Below are positions 61,151 through 64,000 of a stretch of 64,000 bases of DNA, piece after piece. The stretch's first letter is position 1. Each line of letters begins with the position of its first letter. The notes beneath the pieces were generated by a model. The model saw only the letters and a program-made list of their open reading frames with translations. It had not been told where the DNA came from and searched no databases. The position numbers and the translations under genes are program-made. Source of the DNA: Streptomyces sp. NBC_00483. GTDB taxonomy: Bacteria; Actinomycetota; Actinomycetes; Streptomycetales; Streptomycetaceae. The stretch spans positions 248,001 to 312,000 of the forward strand of contig NZ_CP107880.1 of assembly GCF_036013745.1 (NCBI RefSeq). Direction: 5' to 3'.

Positions 61151-62836
61151 ATGAAAGAGACATCCGCAAGGAAACCGAAAGCAAGAAAAACGAATCCCGT
61201 CGTAGGCCTCATCATCGTGGTCGTTGCGTCGCTTCTGCTTCCGGTGACGCTGACCGGTTCGTCGATCGCCATGCCAGGCGTGGCCGCCGACTTCCACAAC
61301 TCGCTGGCGGCAGGTCAGTGGATCGTCAACGCCTACGACCTCACCTTCGCCAGCTTCATGCTGGCCAGCGGTTCCTTCGCGGACCGGTTCGGCCGCCGAC
61401 GAATCTTCCTCATCGGCAGCATCGGCTTCGCGCTCTCTTCGTACGCATCCGCAATCTGCGGCAACATCGCACTTCTGGACGTGACACGGGCCGCAGCCGG
61501 TCTCGCGGCAGCGATGGTGCTGACCTCCGGCAGCGCTCTCCTCGCCCAGATCTTCGAAGGACCCGCGCGCACCAAGGCGTTCGGCGTCTTCGGCACGGCG
61601 ATCGGCGTGGGCCTGGCCTTCGGCCCGTTCGTCGCGGGCTCACTGTCCACGGCCTTCGGCTGGCGCGCCATCTTCCTGGTCCCGGCGATCGTCTCCACCC
61701 TCGTGGTCGCACTGATCGGCTTCCTGCCCGAGTCCTCCGACCCCAACGCGACCAAGGTCGACTGGAGCGGCTCGCTCACCTTCAGTGGAGCGCTCGCAGC
61801 CCTCATCTTCGCGCTGCTGCAAGGGCCGGAATTCGGCTGGACCGCGCCGGTGATCGTCGCGTCCTACCTCTCCTGCGTGGCACTACTGGTGGCGTTCGTG
61901 ATTGTCGAACAGCGCCAAGAGCGGCCCATGTTCGACCTCAGCCTTTTCAAGCAGCCGACGTTCGTCTCCCTGTGCGTAGCCGTGGTCGCGATCGTGCTCG
62001 GCTCCACCCCACTCCTGGTGTACCTGCCCAGCTACCTGACCGCGGTCAACAGCCAGTCCACGATGCACGCGGGCATAGACCTGATGATGCTCACCGTTCC
62101 CACGGTCGTCTTCCCCCTGGTCACCGGCTACTTGCTGCGCTGGATCCCCATGCGCCACATGGTCACCGCATCGATCGCGTTCATCGCCGCCGGCATTGCA
62201 TGGCTGACCATCCTGCACCCCGGCATCAGCAACTGGGCAGCGCTGGGGCCCTATGCGCTGGTGGGCATCGGAGTCGGTGTCTCCTTCGGTGTCATGGACG
62301 GCGCCGCCGTCTCCAGCGTCGAGCCGGAGCGAGCGGGCATGGCGGCCGGCATGTTCAACACCATGCGCCTGGCCGGCGAGGCCATCTCCATCGCCGTCGT
62401 GGGAAGCCTGCTCGTCACCTTCACCCGCGCGCAGCTGGACGGAAAACTCGACACGTTCCCCGGCCCCTACGGCCACCAACCGGAAGCCCTCGCTAACGCC
62501 CTGAACCAGGGCCAGTTGGACAGCCCGGCGAGCACCGTCCCGGAGTCCTCGCGCGCTGCCTTCCGGCAGATCGCCGCCGACGGCTTCACCGACGGACTGC
62601 ACAACGCACTGTGGGTGATGGCGGCGTTCGTCGCGACCGCCACCGTCCTGGTGGCCGCCGTCAACGCCCGTCACCACGCACGACAGAAACCGGCGGCCAC
62701 GGCGGCCAAGAAGACAACGCCGGACCTCGCTCCCGCGGACGTCATCGAGGCCGGCACCGTGGAGGACCACCACCTGATCGTGGAAGTCCCAGAAACCGCC
62801 TCTACTGTGCAAGGCCCCCGCGCCCACGGCGAGTGA
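61151..62836 (+). CDS. MFS exporter, DHA2 family
   Basis: This 561-residue protein has about 14 membrane segments, a basic N-terminus (KETSARKPKARKTN), motif A GSFADRFGRRRIFLIG and motif C-like GVGLAFGPFVAGSLS. A roughly 60-residue hydrophilic C-terminal tail ends in acidic/His sequence (VEDHHLIVEVPE). GGGAGAAAG precedes the ATG. Codon use and GC are slightly lower than in the left half of the window. It probably exports a toxin or metabolite. No regulator is adjacent. Confidence 0.9.
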   Translation: MKETSARKPKARKTNPVVGLIIVVVASLLLPVTLTGSSIAMPGVAADFHNSLAAGQWIVNAYDLTFASFMLASGSFADRFGRRRIFLIGSIGFALSSYASAICGNIALLDVTRAAAGLAAAMVLTSGSALLAQIFEGPARTKAFGVFGTAIGVGLAFGPFVAGSLSTAFGWRAIFLVPAIVSTLVVALIGFLPESSDPNATKVDWSGSLTFSGALAALIFALLQGPEFGWTAPVIVASYLSCVALLVAFVIVEQRQERPMFDLSLFKQPTFVSLCVAVVAIVLGSTPLLVYLPSYLTAVNSQSTMHAGIDLMMLTVPTVVFPLVTGYLLRWIPMRHMVTASIAFIAAGIAWLTILHPGISNWAALGPYALVGIGVGVSFGVMDGAAVSSVEPERAGMAAGMFNTMRLAGEAISIAVVGSLLVTFTRAQLDGKLDTFPGPYGHQPEALANALNQGQLDSPASTVPESSRAAFRQIAADGFTDGLHNALWVMAAFVATATVLVAAVNARHHARQKPAATAAKKTTPDLAPADVIEAGTVEDHHLIVEVPETASTVQGPRAHGE

Positions 62837-63149
62837 AGCAACGACTGCCCACAGCCTCGCCGGCATGCGACGCACGCGTCCGACTCCCGCAAGGGGAGCT
62901 GCCCTGTCCGTCCGCAACCGGCGAGCAAGGGTCTGAGGACCGACTTCCCTCAAATCGCGAGCCGCACAAGCACGGAGCAGGGCCCCGCCCGATGAATCTC
63001 AGCTCGTTCTTTAGCCTTCGAGGCTGGCGCGCTCGATGAGGCTTTCGGGTCGCCTGCTCGTCTTCCCGACGTCAGAAGCTGTGTCACCTCCTCGCCGTGA
63101 GTAGCTCTGAATGGCCAGGAGGTCTGTAAGAGACCGAAATCCCAGAAGC
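62837..63149. other. Intergenic region, no gene seen
   Basis: These roughly 310 bp lie between the MFS stop and the terminator. Short open frames occur but have no ribosome-binding site, homology or consistent codon bias. It may hold decayed sequence. Confidence 0.4.
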
Positions 63150-63191
63150 GTGGTCCGCTCGACCCCAGGGCGGGAGGGTCGAGCGGACCAC
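63150..63191. terminator. Strong bidirectional terminator
   Basis: GTGGTCCGCTCGACCC (63150-63165) and its exact complement (63176-63191) form a 16 bp stem with a 10-nt loop, nine bases after the aldo/keto reductase stop. It is shared with the convergent MFS gene. Confidence 0.85.
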
Positions 63192-63200
63192 GTCTGCCAA

Positions 63201-64000
63201 TCAGGCCTGCAGCACACGATCGATCTCGGTGAGCTCGCCCGCCGACAGTGGTCCGAACTCCATCGCCCCGGCGTTCTCCTCCGCCTGGGCAACCGTCCGG
63301 AATCCGGGGATCGGTACCGTGCGCGGACTGCGCGCCCACAACCAAGCCAGCGCCCCCTGAGCGAGAGTACGGCCGCGACTCGTGAGGACGGACCGCGCCG
63401 CCTCCACACGCGCCAACCACTCCGGATCGACGCCGCCACCCACCGCGAACCCCGGCAGCCAGGCGGGCGGAGCGCTGCGGATGTCCGTGGTCGCGAGCGT
63501 GTTGCCCGGCGTGAACTTTCCCGTCAGCAGGCCCATCGCGAGCGGGCTGCGGTTGATGCTCGCGAGGTCGAACTCCTCGCACAGGGCGAGCATTTCGGGC
63601 GCATCCTGCAAGACGTTGCAGCGGTGCTGCACGGCCGCGCAGTGGGGGCCCGCGGCGAAGACGGCCGCGCGCTCCGGGTCATCGGTGCTCCATGCGTACG
63701 CACGGATCAGCCCCTCCCCTACGAGGCCCTCGCAGGCGTCCCGCAGCAGCGCGGCCCGCTCGGGGTCAGCGTCCGACAGATGCAGCTGGTACAGATCCAC
63801 GTAATCGGTACCCAGCCGGGCCAGCGACGCGGTCAACGCCTGCCGCACGTACGCCGGTGAGTCGTCGCCGCCCGTGCGGACCCTGCTCTCCTCGTCGAAG
63901 AGGTTGCCCCACTTGGTGGCCACGACGACGTCCGCCCGTCGCTTGCCCAGCGCCCGCCCCAGCACGCGCTCGCTGTGCCCGGTCCCGTACGCGTCGGCGG
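63201..64000 (-). CDS. Aldo/keto reductase (N-terminus outside window)
   Basis: The C-terminal 266 or so residues of an aldo/keto reductase are in the window; the frame runs off the right edge. Visible are VVVATKWG with the catalytic Lys, LGTDYVDLYQLH with the catalytic His, NRSPLAMGLLTGK, and PIPGFRTVAQAEENAGAM near the NADPH phosphate site. The active-site Tyr should lie just beyond the window. It reduces aldehydes or ketones with NADPH, and the substrate is unknown. Confidence 0.9.
   Translation of the reverse strand, partial: ADAYGTGHSERVLGRALGKRRADVVVATKWGNLFDEESRVRTGGDDSPAYVRQALTASLARLGTDYVDLYQLHLSDADPERAALLRDACEGLVGEGLIRAYAWSTDDPERAAVFAAGPHCAAVQHRCNVLQDAPEMLALCEEFDLASINRSPLAMGLLTGKFTPGNTLATTDIRSAPPAWLPGFAVGGGVDPEWLARVEAARSVLTSRGRTLAQGALAWLWARSPRTVPIPGFRTVAQAEENAGAMEFGPLSAGELTEIDRVLQA

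Overview
The window is high-GC actinobacterial chromosome, almost certainly Streptomyces. The evidence is the GC-rich third codon positions, GTG starts, mycothiol-dependent formaldehyde dehydrogenase (mscR), a divergent xylA/xylB pair with a ROK regulator, an IdeR/DmdR1-type iron box, many one-component regulators, and rare TTA codons in accessory genes. I see no rRNA, tRNA, CRISPR array or intact mobile element.

Layout. 1-6.1 kb: a probable carbohydrate or hydroxyacid catabolic locus (2-hydroxyacid dehydrogenase end, DUF2264 protein, MFS exporter, Gfo/Idh oxidoreductase) and a DUF4032 kinase-fold protein. 6.4-8.5 kb: an XRE/MmyB-like regulator beside a type III polyketide synthase. 8.5-10 kb: a TetR regulator and SDR dehydrogenase with a perfect operator. 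10-17.6 kb: acyltransferase, iron-box-controlled DUF2470 protein, RsbW-like ATPase, mscR with an MBL hydrolase, a FetB-like permease, a MarR/hydrolase divergent pair with twin operators, and DedA. 17.6-23.9 kb: small conserved proteins, a hydrolase behind a nested palindrome, glutathione peroxidase, ATP-dependent DNA ligase, and a KhtTU-like K+/H+ antiporter. 23.9-30.5 kb: DHA2 exporter, lone GAF protein, ABC transporter, two-component system and NUDIX hydrolase. 30.5-33.1 kb: an arsenic island (arsR, acr3, arsC carrying an in-frame amber codon, and divergent arsI/cadI).

34.6-44.8 kb is the most interesting block. It holds AllF(FdrA)/AllG(DUF1116)/AllH(DUF2877), a PucR regulator, and divergently a carbamate kinase, an acetamidase/formamidase, a cytosine-deaminase-like amidohydrolase and a DUF1097 membrane protein. 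By analogy with E. coli oxamate carbamoyltransferase AllFGH, this looks like a catabolic module. It would open a cyclic amide or ureide, transfer a carbamoyl group to phosphate, and recover ATP through carbamate kinase. The true substrate is unknown. None of the usual allantoin genes (allantoinase, allantoate amidohydrolase, ureidoglycolate enzymes) is present.

44.9-56.1 kb: a secreted phytase-like esterase, a Pro/Ser-rich membrane protein with LPS repeats, the xylose genes xylA-xylB-xylR, a second formamidase coupled to a possible small ORF, a Tat-exported amidase, and a GAF regulator next to an aldehyde dehydrogenase. 56.2-64 kb looks accessory: a GlxA/AraC regulator, gene remnants joined out of frame, nadC and a nitronate monooxygenase that both carry TTA codons, a quinone oxidoreductase, more remnants, an MFS exporter, and the end of an aldo/keto reductase that runs off the right edge.
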